This document shows, one piece after another, positions 15,939-23,626 of a DNA stretch of 64,000 nucleotides; positions within the stretch are counted from its first letter, which is position 1, and each line of letters starts with the position of its first letter. The stretch is taken from contig JOAA01000007.1 in NCBI GenBank assembly GCA_000720375.1, positions 423,894 through 487,893 of the forward strand, read 5' to 3'. The notes under the pieces are model-generated. The model saw only the letters and a list, made by a program, of their open reading frames with translations, was not told the origin of the DNA and made no database searches. The translations under genes and the position numbers were made by a program. Source of the DNA: Rhodococcus rhodnii (lineage in GTDB: Bacteria > Actinomycetota > Actinomycetes > Mycobacteriales > Pseudonocardiaceae).

Positions 15939-17093
15939 TCAGGAAGCGGCGGCCGGTTGTTCGGGACGCGGGCCGCCCTTCAAGTAGAGGACCGAACCTG
16001 GTTTGCGGGCCTCGCGGCGGATCCTCGACACCGCGAGCTTGCAGGTCATCTCCTTGATCGCCGCGCCCATGCGACCGCCGATGTACGCGTTCACCGCGGT
16101 GTCGTCCTTGCGGGCGAACTGCCGGATGCCGGCGCGTCGGCCGATGCTGACGCACGCCCCGGAGAAGCCCAGGCTGATCACTGTTGGTTCGGTTCCCGCG
16201 ATACGACTCAGCACGGTGTCGGCCGCTTGCGCCCCGAGCGGCCCGGCGGCGTAGCAGCTCATCCGTAGCGGCTGGCCCGATGGTGCCGCGGCGTCCCCTG
16301 CGGCGATGACTCGGTCGTCGTCGATGCTGGTCAGCGTCTCGTCGGTGAGCAAACGGCCGAGCGCGTCGGTGCGCAGCCCACTCGCGGCCGCCAACTCCGG
16401 CACGCCGAAACCGCCCGCCCAGATGGTCAATGCGCTCGCACGCACGCCACCGTCGGCGAAGACGACCGCATCCGCTCGGACCTCGCTCACCACGGCGGCC
16501 TCGATCACCGCGACACCGTGCCGGGACAGCCACTTAGCGATGTGTCGGCGACCCGGTGCACCGAACGACGGCGCCAGGGTCTGGCCGCACACCAACGTGA
16601 CCCTGCGCCCATGCTCGGCAAGCTCAGCCGCCGTCTCGATGCCGGTCAACCCGCCGCCGACCACGGTGATCGGCGCGTTGACGGGCAAATCCGCCAGCCT
16701 GGCACGCAGCCGCCGCGCGGGCTCGAACTCAGCGATGTCAAACCCGAATTCGGACACCGATGACGGTATCGCCGCAGTGCTGCCGACGGCGTAGATGACG
16801 TAGTCGTAGTCCAGCGCGCCGCCCGACGCCAGCTGCACCGTGCGGGCAGCGGTGTCGATGCGCGTGACGCTGTCGACGACCAACCGGATGCCCTCGCCAA
16901 GCAGCGTGCCGTAGTCCACTGTGGCCTCGCCGGTACCGGCCACGAACTGGTGCAGCCGGACTCGGTCGACGAACTCCGGGCGCGGGTTGACCAGGGTGAT
17001 GTCGACGTCGGCGCGCATTCGCAGATGGTTGGCCGCGAGCGTGCCGGCGTAACCGCCGCCGATGACGACGACCTTGCTGAATGTGTTGGGCAT
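15939..17093 (-). CDS. FAD-dependent pyridine-nucleotide oxidoreductase (NDH-2-like)
   Basis: 384 aa. The FAD-binding motif is at the N-terminus (VVVIGGGYAGTLAANHL), the NAD(P)H-binding motif in the middle (ITVVGGGLTGIETAAEL) and the second FAD motif near residue 290 (DRVIAAGDAAAP). The order and length fit type II NADH dehydrogenase or related disulfide-oxidoreductase-fold enzymes; the ATG-type motif IYAVGSTA is also present. It is divergent from an ECF41-like sigma factor. ECF41 sigma genes are known to sit beside oxidoreductases, decarboxylases or epimerases that they control, so this is the likely target gene. Confidence 0.88.
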   Translation of the reverse strand: MPNTFSKVVVIGGGYAGTLAANHLRMRADVDITLVNPRPEFVDRVRLHQFVAGTGEATVDYGTLLGEGIRLVVDSVTRIDTAARTVQLASGGALDYDYVIYAVGSTAAIPSSVSEFGFDIAEFEPARRLRARLADLPVNAPITVVGGGLTGIETAAELAEHGRRVTLVCGQTLAPSFGAPGRRHIAKWLSRHGVAVIEAAVVSEVRADAVVFADGGVRASALTIWAGGFGVPELAAASGLRTDALGRLLTDETLTSIDDDRVIAAGDAAAPSGQPLRMSCYAAGPLGAQAADTVLSRIAGTEPTVISLGFSGACVSIGRRAGIRQFARKDDTAVNAYIGGRMGAAIKEMTCKLAVSRIRREARKPGSVLYLKGGPRPEQPAAAS

Positions 17094-17214
17094 GGTGAGG
17101 TTCCCTTCTCGATCTCACCACACCGACAACCCACCACAGCGGAATGTCAGGCCTCACAGTTCACTGCGCTGTCTTGTCGGATGAACAAGCGACAACGTGA
17201 TCAAGGGAGCCGAC

Positions 17215-17769
17215 ATGACGTTGCAGTCCGAGCCGGACGACGGCCAGCTGAGCGCGATCGTGAACGAACGGCGCCAGCTGATCAATCTCGCCTACCGGCT
17301 CCTCGGCTCCCTGGCCGACGCCGAAGATGTCCTGCAGGAGACCTACGCCCGCTGGTACGCCCTCTCCCGGGAACAGCAGGACGCCATCGAGTCCCCCGGC
17401 GCGTGGATGTCCAAGGTCGCCAGCCGGATGTGCCTCAACATGCTCACGTCGGCACGGGCGCGCCGGGAGAGCTACGTGGGCGAATGGGTGCCCGAACCGC
17501 TGCCCGAGCCTGCGATCACCGATCCAGCCGATCGGGTGACCCTCGACGAGTCGGTCACCATGGCTTTCCTCGTCGTGCTCGAATCGATGACCCCAGCCGA
17601 GCGCGTCGCGTTCATCCTGCACGACGTTTTCCGATACAGCTTCGCCGAAGTGGCCGAGATCGTTGGCCGAACCCCGGCGGCCTGCCGCCAGCTCGCCTCC
17701 TCGGCCCGGCCATTGATGGGCGGCTCGTCCTCGTGCTGGGTCAGGGTGCGGCCAACGGAAGGTCCATGA
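17215..17769 (+). CDS. ECF41-like sigma factor lacking its C-terminal SnoaL domain
   Basis: 184 aa from the ATG at 17215 (AGGGAG six bases upstream). Sigma region 2 (RRQLINLAYRLLGSLADAEDVLQETYARWYAL) and region 4 (LDESVTMAFLVVLESMTPAERVAFILHDVFRYSFAEVAEIVGRTPAACRQLASSAR) are complete. Normal ECF41 proteins continue for another ~110 residues as a SnoaL-like regulatory domain ending in a conserved DGGGR-type motif. Here the frame runs into about 20 unrelated residues and stops, inside the 3' end of a convergent gene. The truncated form may be constitutively altered, since the C-terminal domain is known to modulate activity. TCACA-N16-TGTC (17152-17176) resembles an ECF41 promoter weakly. Confidence 0.82.
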   Translation: MTLQSEPDDGQLSAIVNERRQLINLAYRLLGSLADAEDVLQETYARWYALSREQQDAIESPGAWMSKVASRMCLNMLTSARARRESYVGEWVPEPLPEPAITDPADRVTLDESVTMAFLVVLESMTPAERVAFILHDVFRYSFAEVAEIVGRTPAACRQLASSARPLMGGSSSCWVRVRPTEGP

Positions 17770-18142
17770 TGCCGGTGGCTTGCGACCAGACACAACGCCA
17801 CGTGCCGCTGGCATTGGTGTAGACGTCGGTGTGCCAGGCCTCGTGCCGCGGGATGTCCGCGCCGTCGACGGTGAGTTCGATAACGCACCGGTAGCGGAGG
17901 ACGACGACGTCGGTGCCGACGATGGCGTCCACGTCGCCGGTCAGCCCCAGTTCCCGGTAGGCGACCCGCCCGGTGGTGAGGAGATCCAGGTATTCGGCCT
18001 TCGTCCACACGGTGCCGGTCGGGTTGCACAACCGGTACTCCGCGGCGTGCAAGCGGTCGTAGGCGCCGCGATCCACATCGAGGAGACATTGGATCCGATC
18101 CTGCTCAGCCTTGATCACTTGGCTGGCCACATCGTCGGTCAT
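17741..18142 (-). CDS. SnoaL/NTF2-like protein (DUF4440 type)
   Basis: 133 aa, start at 18142 with AGGAG upstream. The cone-shaped NTF2-like fold is suggested by the opening (VIKAEQDRIQCLLDVDRGAYDRLHAAEYRLCNPTGTVWTKAEYLDLL, given by its ends) and by the later strands VVLRYRCVIELTV and HTDVYTNASGTWRCVWSQAT. Such proteins are small ligand-binding or isomerase-like units. It overlaps the 3' end of the sigma-factor gene by 29 bp on the opposite strand. It is a complete gene in its own right and not simply the missing sigma domain turned around. Ligand unknown. Confidence 0.8.
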   Translation of the reverse strand: MTDDVASQVIKAEQDRIQCLLDVDRGAYDRLHAAEYRLCNPTGTVWTKAEYLDLLTTGRVAYRELGLTGDVDAIVGTDVVVLRYRCVIELTVDGADIPRHEAWHTDVYTNASGTWRCVWSQATGIMDLPLAAP

Positions 18143-18319
18143 ACCCGCTCCTGTTCACGCGTTCGGTTCTGGTCGGCGACACATGCGCCTACAACCAGGT
18201 CAGAAGACGTAGAGGTGGTCTCTCGCTGACGCCATCTGTGCCGGTGCCGAGCCCTTGAGCATGGCCGTCGGCTACACGGTATCGGGGGACCAGGAGAGTA
18301 CGTCACGGCTCGCTGCTCG

Positions 18320-18490
18320 CCGACGCCACGTGCGCGCCCCGACCAGGAACGCGCGCTCCGCACGTTGTTCCGTCGCCGGCAGCGGGCCGGGGTCTTGGGG
18401 CGGTTGCAGGCCCGCGCTGACGCTGCGGGGTTGATTACGTGGAAGGTCAGCGTGGATTCGACCATCGCCCGGGCGCACCAGCACGCACGG
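18320..18490 (+). pseudogene. IS5-family transposase fragment (internal part)
   Basis: The plus-strand frame reads RTLFRRRQRAGVLGRLQARA, then DAAGLITWKVSVDSTIARAHQHA (18359-18490). This is the conserved region around the first catalytic Asp (VSVDSTI) of IS5-type transposases. No start, no terminal repeats and no C-terminus are attached; after HQHA the sequence diverges. It is a decayed remnant. Confidence 0.7.
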
Positions 18491-18833
18491 CCTAGCGGAC
18501 GGGGCTGTCCGCGCCTCAGCGTGCGCGGACAGCTCCGTTGACAGGTGTCTCGGCGTCGAGTGCCAGGCCGATCGACTGCCCCTCCGGTGGGCGCCAACGG
18601 CTTCGTCCACATAGGATGCTCAGCCGCGGCTGCTCTACGACCACTACGGCCGATGGGGTGGGTAGTGCCTGCGAGCGGGCCGACGTCGTCACGCCTACGC
18701 TCCTGCCGCCGGCCCACGCGTCCGGCCGGTTGTCCGAGGTCACCGGTCTCAACACCGGTGTGAAGCACCTCCACGTCCGACGGTACCCCACATCGACCAG
18801 TGAGCGGGGATGGATCGGGAGGCGTACGCTTCG
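18491..18833. other. Non-coding stretch after transposase remnant
   Basis: Several short overlapping frames exist on both strands but none has a recognisable domain, a convincing ribosome site or consistent composition. It probably belongs to the decayed mobile-element debris. The 180 bases before the remnant (18143-18319) likewise show nothing I can name. Confidence 0.4.
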
Positions 18834-19064
18834 ATGATGCCCGTCGAGCCGGATGGCCCCGTGCTCGGTCCCACGCTGGCTGGGTGGCTGAGCGCACGTG
18901 ATGAGACCCGCGCGCATCTGAGCACGGCCCGTCCACCCGTTGACGAGGCGTGGGTGCAGCGGTTGGCCGATTTGCTCGCCACCGAACGATCCTGGCAGGA
19001 CCAGTACACCGATCTGCTGGCGCTGGGCAGCAGCAGGGGCAAATTTCCGCCTTCTCAGCGGTGA
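18834..19064 (+). CDS. Small hypothetical protein
   Basis: 76 aa from the ATG at 18834 (second ATG at 18837); GGGAGG lies about 10 bases upstream. It reads like a real small helical protein: a conserved-looking LAGWLSARDETRAHL helix, then DEAWVQRLADLLATERSWQDQYTDLLAL. It is acidic, with no membrane segment or cysteine. It stands alone between transposase debris and the desaturase operon. Function unknown. Confidence 0.5.
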   Translation: MMPVEPDGPVLGPTLAGWLSARDETRAHLSTARPPVDEAWVQRLADLLATERSWQDQYTDLLALGSSRGKFPPSQR

Positions 19065-19281
19065 CCGCTCGGCGAATTCAGGATTCGCCGGAGGGCTGTC
19101 CGGCTGCTGATGCCGTATGGTCGGTGTCACGAGGGCCTGCCGATCGCTGACGGCAGAGCCTTGCTCCTTCTACGGCGTTTCGCGCCGACCTGGCGGAGGT
19201 CAAGCCAGGGTTCTCTCGTCCGCAGCGATCGCGCGCGCCGACTTTCGTGGCTGGCGGACCCCATCGAGACAAAGGTATTTA

Positions 19282-20241
19282 GTGACCATAACCACCCCTA
19301 CCCGCAACGTCCCCAAGCCGTTGTTGTCCAGCCGCGCCTCCCGCGCGGAACTGATCACCATCCGGGCTTTTCTGATCATCCCGTTCGTGGCGTTGCTTGC
19401 CGCTGTGCCGTTGGTCTGGGGGTGGGGGATCACCTGGGTCGATCTGACCGTCGCCGCGGTGTTCTACGTGGTGTCGTCACTGGGTATCACAGTCGGGTAC
19501 CACCGGTACTTCACGCACGGCTCGTTCAAAGCGAACCGTCCACTGAGGATCATGCTGGCGATCGCAGGCAGTTTCGCCGCGCAGGGGCCAGTGATCACGT
19601 GGGTGGCCGACCACCGGCGGCACCACGCGTTCTCCGACCGGGAAGGCGACCCGCATTCGCCGTGGTTGTTCGGCACGTCGCCGCTCGCGCTGGCCAAGGG
19701 GTTCTGGCACGCGCACATGGGCTGGCTGTTCGGCCGTGACCGCACCAACATCGACCGGTTCGCCCCGGATCTGGCCGCCGATCCCGGGATCCGGTTCGTG
19801 GACCGGCTGTTCCCGTTGTGGGTCACGCTGAGCGTGCTGCTTCCCGCGGTGCTCGGCGGCGTGATCACGTTGTCCTGGTGGGGCGCGCTGACCGGGTTCC
19901 TCTGGGCCGGGCTGGCCAGGGTGGCGTTCCTGCACCACGTCACGTGGTCGGTGAACTCCGTCTGCCACATGATCGGCGATCGACCGTTCACCAGCCGGGA
20001 CAAGTCGGCCAACTTCTGGCCGCTTGCCATCCTGTCGATGGGCGAGTCGTGGCACAACACCCACCACGCTGATCCGACGTCCGCGCGGCACGGAGTCCTA
20101 CGTGGACAGATCGACATCTCGGCGCGGCTGATCTGGGTTTTCGAGAAGCTGGGCTGGGCCCGCGGCGTCCGCTGGCCAACCCCGCAGCGGCTGGCCAGGC
20201 TGGCTCGACCGGCGGCGCCGCAACACGAAGGAGTCCGATGA
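19282..20241 (+). CDS. Acyl-CoA/acyl-lipid delta-9-type fatty acid desaturase
   Basis: Membrane-bound di-iron desaturase, 319 aa. The GTG at 19282 is chosen because AAAGG lies six bases upstream; the longer frame is low-complexity. Three histidine boxes are present: HRYFTH (74-79), HRRHH (111-115) and HNTHH near residue 270. They are separated by hydrophobic segments (two membrane hairpins). It introduces a cis double bond in a C16-C18 acyl chain. The stop overlaps the next small gene by ATGA, and a second desaturase follows, so the three form an operon. Confidence 0.92.
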   Translation: MTITTPTRNVPKPLLSSRASRAELITIRAFLIIPFVALLAAVPLVWGWGITWVDLTVAAVFYVVSSLGITVGYHRYFTHGSFKANRPLRIMLAIAGSFAAQGPVITWVADHRRHHAFSDREGDPHSPWLFGTSPLALAKGFWHAHMGWLFGRDRTNIDRFAPDLAADPGIRFVDRLFPLWVTLSVLLPAVLGGVITLSWWGALTGFLWAGLARVAFLHHVTWSVNSVCHMIGDRPFTSRDKSANFWPLAILSMGESWHNTHHADPTSARHGVLRGQIDISARLIWVFEKLGWARGVRWPTPQRLARLARPAAPQHEGVR

Positions 20242-20417
20242 CCGACAACGGCAACAACCGGATCACCGAAGCACGCGCCAACCAAGAGGAACGACTGGTC
20301 CGTCTGGTTGACGGCCATGCCATCGACGCACAGGACCGCGCAATGCTGATCGCGATGCTCGGTCTCGACAGCGGAGCGCCCGCCGCCCGGGCGCCGCACG
20401 TCGGACCGCTCAACTGA
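20238..20417 (+). CDS. 59-aa protein between two desaturase genes
   Basis: Its ATG overlaps the desaturase stop (ATGA), with GAAGGAG eight bases upstream, which decides the start. The product (MTDNGNNRITEARANQEERL, then VRLVDGHAIDAQDRAMLIAMLG and a short Ala/Pro tail) is polar and helical, with no membrane segment. Translational coupling to the desaturase suggests an accessory role, for example an assembly or regulatory partner; this is inference. It is short enough to be missed by gene callers. Confidence 0.7.
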   Translation: MTDNGNNRITEARANQEERLVRLVDGHAIDAQDRAMLIAMLGLDSGAPAARAPHVGPLN

Positions 20418-20479
20418 AGTCCTGACAGAACAGTCCCATTGAGATCGTTCCCTCATCAGACGCAGAACGGTGGACACCC

Positions 20480-21505
20480 ATGACTGGCTTCCCGGTCGCG
20501 CCCATCGCCACCCGAGGCAGCGATTTCGCTGAACTGGCTCGGCACGTCAAACAGGCGGGACTGTTGCACCGCCGGATCGGCTACTACGCGGCCAGGATCA
20601 GCGCCAATGTCGTCATGCTGGCCGCAGGTGCGGTTGTGTTCGTCATGCTCGGCGACTCGTGGTGGCAGTTGTTCACCGCCGCGTACGTCGCGATCGTGCT
20701 GACCCAGTTCGCGTTCATCGGTCACGACGCCGGACATCACCAGATTCTCCGAACACGCCGTGGCAACGACATCATCGGTTACACGCACGGTGCGCTGACC
20801 GGGATCAGCTACGGCTGGTGGATCGGCAAACACACGCGTCACCACGCCAATCCCAACCAGGAAGACGCCGATCCCGACATCGACATCCCCGCACTGGCGT
20901 TCAGCGAGGAGCAAGCCGAAGCCAAGCAGGGATTCCTTCGCTGGGTCGCCAAGTACCAGGCTTTTCTGTTCCTGCCATTGCTGATGACGCAGGCGGTCAT
21001 GCTGAAGGCAGGCGGCATCGAGGCACTGGCGCGAAGGCAGGTCAAAGCCGTCACGGTCGAGGCAGCCCTTCTGGCGGGTCACCTGGCGGTCTACATAACC
21101 GCTGTTTTCCTCGTGCTCTCACCGGGCCAAGCGGTGTTGTTCATCGTTGTGCACCAAGCTGTGATGGGCGTGTACCTGGGTTGCTCGTTCGCCCCGAACC
21201 ACAAGGGCATGCCGATCCTGCCGGCCGGGCAGAAGGTGGACTTCTTACGCAAGCAGGTGCTGACTTCTCGCAACATCGCCGGCGGCCGGTGGGTGGACTT
21301 CCTGCTCGGCGGGCTCAACTACCAGATCGAGCACCACTTGTTCCCCAACATGCCGCGCCCCAACCTGCGCCGCGCTCAGCCGCTCGTGCGGGCTTTCTGT
21401 CATCAGCGCGACGTGTCCTACACCGAATGCACAATCGTGGCGTCGTACGCCTGGGTGCTGCGACATCTGCACACGGTTGGCGCCCCGCTGCGCGTGCGCA
21501 ATTGA
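20480..21505 (+). CDS. Front-end-type fatty acid desaturase
   Basis: 341 aa integral membrane di-iron enzyme of the DesA3/linoleoyl-CoA-desaturase group. Histidine boxes: HDAGHH (near 88), HTRHH (near 118) and QIEHHLFP (near 285), where Gln replaces the first His as in front-end desaturases. No cytochrome b5 domain is fused, so an external ferredoxin or reductase is needed. It follows the first desaturase and the 59-aa gene, probably as one transcript. Two different desaturases together suggest membrane-fluidity control or synthesis of a polyunsaturated acyl chain. Confidence 0.92.
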   Translation: MTGFPVAPIATRGSDFAELARHVKQAGLLHRRIGYYAARISANVVMLAAGAVVFVMLGDSWWQLFTAAYVAIVLTQFAFIGHDAGHHQILRTRRGNDIIGYTHGALTGISYGWWIGKHTRHHANPNQEDADPDIDIPALAFSEEQAEAKQGFLRWVAKYQAFLFLPLLMTQAVMLKAGGIEALARRQVKAVTVEAALLAGHLAVYITAVFLVLSPGQAVLFIVVHQAVMGVYLGCSFAPNHKGMPILPAGQKVDFLRKQVLTSRNIAGGRWVDFLLGGLNYQIEHHLFPNMPRPNLRRAQPLVRAFCHQRDVSYTECTIVASYAWVLRHLHTVGAPLRVRN

Positions 21506-21645
21506 AAAATTGATCAGGCATCGTGCCTCGCGAAGTCGCTTGTATGGCATCAGCTCGCTTCACTACCCGGTTTGACGGTGCAATGACTTACGCTTGAGGT
21601 ACTAAGCCCGCCCGACGAGTCGCGCTTTCTGCTAGGTTCGCTGAA

Positions 21646-22281
21646 ATGCGCTCAGCCTTTACGCCACAACGGAAAAGGGTCCCGTTCATCGGGATATTCG
21701 CGGCAATCACGGCCGTTCTCGTGATGGGCCTGGTGGGCCCGGGAACCGCTGCCAACGCGTCGCCCTCGCGAAACTGCGAGTGCGCCACGCCGTCGATCGA
21801 CCGGTTGCAGCAGTGGATCGCCAGCGGTGAGGGCGCGACCGTGCCGGCGACCGGGAGCCTGCTTGTCCGCCAAGGCAACCGGTACACCGCGAAGGTCGAG
21901 TTCCTCAACGTCGAGTGGCACGTGGTCGTCGTGTGGCTGGCCAACCAGTTCGAGGCACAGGTTGACCTTGGCCAGTCATCGGGCTTCTGGATGACCTACA
22001 GCGCGACCGACGACCTGTACGTCCAGTTGCGGCCGGCGTCGCACTGGAGCGGCGGGGACAAGTGGCTCACGTTGGTGCCGTCGACGGGTGGGAAGGTCGT
22101 ACGGAAGTTCTTCAGCTTCTCCCCCAACGCCTGGACGACGCTGCCGGAACTAGGCACGCCGTCGTACTCGTTCGCGTCGGCGCTGCGCGAGGCGCGCGGG
22201 TTCGTTTTCGTTGGCAAGACGCCGAACAAGCTCGAGTTCCGCGGACTGCACATCGACGGCTACCGACCACCGTGCCTTTGA
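21646..22281 (+). CDS. Secreted protein of unknown function
   Basis: 211 aa with a signal peptide (basic start RKRVPFIGIFAAITAVLVMGLVGPGTAANA, cleavage near residue 39). The mature chain has CEC near its start and a final Cys at the C-terminus. A beta-rich middle (YTAKVEFLNVEWHVVVVWL, FWMTYSATDDLYVQLRP, GDKWLTLVP) resembles carbohydrate-binding beta-sandwich modules, and it ends KLEFRGLHIDGY. I cannot assign a family. It lies alone, its 3' end close to the convergent LLM gene. Confidence 0.7.
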   Translation: MRSAFTPQRKRVPFIGIFAAITAVLVMGLVGPGTAANASPSRNCECATPSIDRLQQWIASGEGATVPATGSLLVRQGNRYTAKVEFLNVEWHVVVVWLANQFEAQVDLGQSSGFWMTYSATDDLYVQLRPASHWSGGDKWLTLVPSTGGKVVRKFFSFSPNAWTTLPELGTPSYSFASALREARGFVFVGKTPNKLEFRGLHIDGYRPPCL

Positions 22282-22294
22282 ACCATCCGCTGAA

Positions 22295-23116
22295 CTACCG
22301 ACCACGGAGTAATTCCACGACCGGGGCGAAGGTTTCCAGGTGCAGCGCGTTGACCGTGATATACGAGTAGCCGAACACGTCGCGACGACGCTGGATCTCG
22401 TCGGCCATCTCCTGCGGCGTCCCGCGGAGCATCAGCATGGAATCGGCGTCGATCAAGGCATTCAGGTCATCCCCGACCAGCGGCACAAGCGGACGCGGGA
22501 TGGCGTCCCCGATGACGAGGATGTTCATGCTGTACTCGATCTCGTCGGCACGGTCACCTGCCGCGTCCGCGACCTCGGCGACCATTTGCTTGACGTCCTC
22601 CCGCCTGGCCAGCGGGCCATGCGGGAGGGTGACGATGTCGGCGAGCTGACCGGCCAAGGCACGTGACCGCCGCCCACCAGCGGCAATCATCAGCGGAGTC
22701 CGGGTCGTCTCCAACGCACGCAGGTGCTCCACGGTTTGCCGAAGCAGCGTCAGACGCTGCGCAGGCGTGGTCTCGGGCATGCCGATCTCGTCGACCGCGG
22801 CTCGGTTCATCCACGGGTTCCCGGTGCCGATGCCCAGCTCGAACCGGTGGCCGGTCAACGTTGCCAGGCTGTGCGCCTCCCAAGCCGCGGTCCGAGGTGG
22901 ACGAACCGTGCTCGCCAGCACGAACGCGCCCACACGCAAGGTCGTCGTGACAGTCGCCGCCACTGCCGCAGCCGGTAGTGGCGCAAGCAGATGCAATCCG
23001 TCCGGCATCAACAACGTGGAATATCCAAGGTCCTCGGCCCGACGAGCCACCGCGCGCCACTGTTCCCCGGTGTACTTCGGTTCCGCGACCACGCCGAACC
23101 GGAAACGTCGATCCAT
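22295..23116 (-). CDS. LLM-class F420-dependent oxidoreductase
   Basis: 273 aa from the ATG at 23116 (MDRRFRFGVVAEPKYTGEQW), with a GGGTGGG ribosome site. The TIM-barrel luciferase-like signatures are present: ARRAEDLGYSTLLMPDGL, the strand TTTLRVGAFVLASTVRPP, and RFELGIGTGNPWMN, which contacts the flavin phosphate. The pattern matches actinobacterial F420-dependent subfamilies rather than FMN luciferases. The substrate is unknown. A 14-bp palindrome just upstream suggests TetR-type control. It lies downstream of the membrane protein and kynureninase genes on the same strand. Confidence 0.88.
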   Translation of the reverse strand: MDRRFRFGVVAEPKYTGEQWRAVARRAEDLGYSTLLMPDGLHLLAPLPAAAVAATVTTTLRVGAFVLASTVRPPRTAAWEAHSLATLTGHRFELGIGTGNPWMNRAAVDEIGMPETTPAQRLTLLRQTVEHLRALETTRTPLMIAAGGRRSRALAGQLADIVTLPHGPLARREDVKQMVAEVADAAGDRADEIEYSMNILVIGDAIPRPLVPLVGDDLNALIDADSMLMLRGTPQEMADEIQRRRDVFGYSYITVNALHLETFAPVVELLRGR

Positions 23117-23137
23117 CACACCCACCCCAGACTCTCC

Positions 23138-23151
23138 ACCAACTGGTTGGT
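23138..23151. promoter_or_regulatory. TetR-like palindrome before the LLM oxidoreductase
   Basis: ACCAAC-TG-GTTGGT, a 14-bp inverted repeat 22 bp before the start codon. This type of sequence is common for TetR-family operators. No regulator gene is adjacent. Confidence 0.55.
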
Positions 23152-23190
23152 TGAGCATGGCATGGGCCGGATCGTGCTGGCAAGGGGGCG

Positions 23191-23589
23191 TCAGGCGGCT
23201 CGCTGCTTTCGGCTCTGTCGCCACTCGGCGGCCTGCCGGTAGTACTGGTTCGACGGGGTCATGTAAGCCAGAACGACACCTGCGGCGAACAGAGCCGTGG
23301 CGATCAGGACGTAGATCGCGGGCTGCTGCGTTCTCGCTTCGTCCACGTACTCGAGGGCGCCCGGCAACCACTGCAGCGTCAGGAAAGCCATCACCACTAC
23401 CGACACTGTCCGGGCCCAACTGAAACGGATCGCCAGCAGCGAGATCAGCAGGGCCAGTGCGGGCAGGCTGGTGTGTGTAGTCCCCGGACCGCCAAGGTTC
23501 GATGCGGTCATGCCGAACAGCAAAGCCGCCAGTGGCAGCGCCACCAGGGCGGCGATCAGTACGCCAGGACGCCGTGGACGCTCAGTCAT
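23191..23589 (-). CDS. Four-helix membrane protein of unknown function
   Basis: 132 aa with four predicted membrane helices (VLIAALVALPLAALLFGM, LPALALLISLLAIRFSW, VVVMAFLTLQWLPGALEYV, AIYVLIATALFAAGVVLAYM) and a basic C-terminal tail (RQAAEWRQSRKQRAA), which should face the cytoplasm. There is no catalytic motif. It lies 37 bp downstream of kynureninase, so they may be cotranscribed. Confidence 0.75.
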   Translation of the reverse strand: MTERPRRPGVLIAALVALPLAALLFGMTASNLGGPGTTHTSLPALALLISLLAIRFSWARTVSVVVMAFLTLQWLPGALEYVDEARTQQPAIYVLIATALFAAGVVLAYMTPSNQYYRQAAEWRQSRKQRAA

Positions 23590-23626
23590 GTGCCCAGCGT
23601 GCCGCGAACGCCGGGGACCGGTCCCA

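Noticed and set aside
17152..17176. ECF41 promoter before the sigma gene
   Set aside because: TCACA-N16-TGTC is only a partial match to the known TGTCACA-N16-CGTC consensus, so it is mentioned with the sigma gene but not listed as a site.
18139..18936. 265-codon minus-strand gene over the transposase remnant
   Set aside because: Composition is shadow-like (Arg/Pro/Ser-rich), there is no ribosome site or domain, and the plus strand holds recognisable IS5 sequence.
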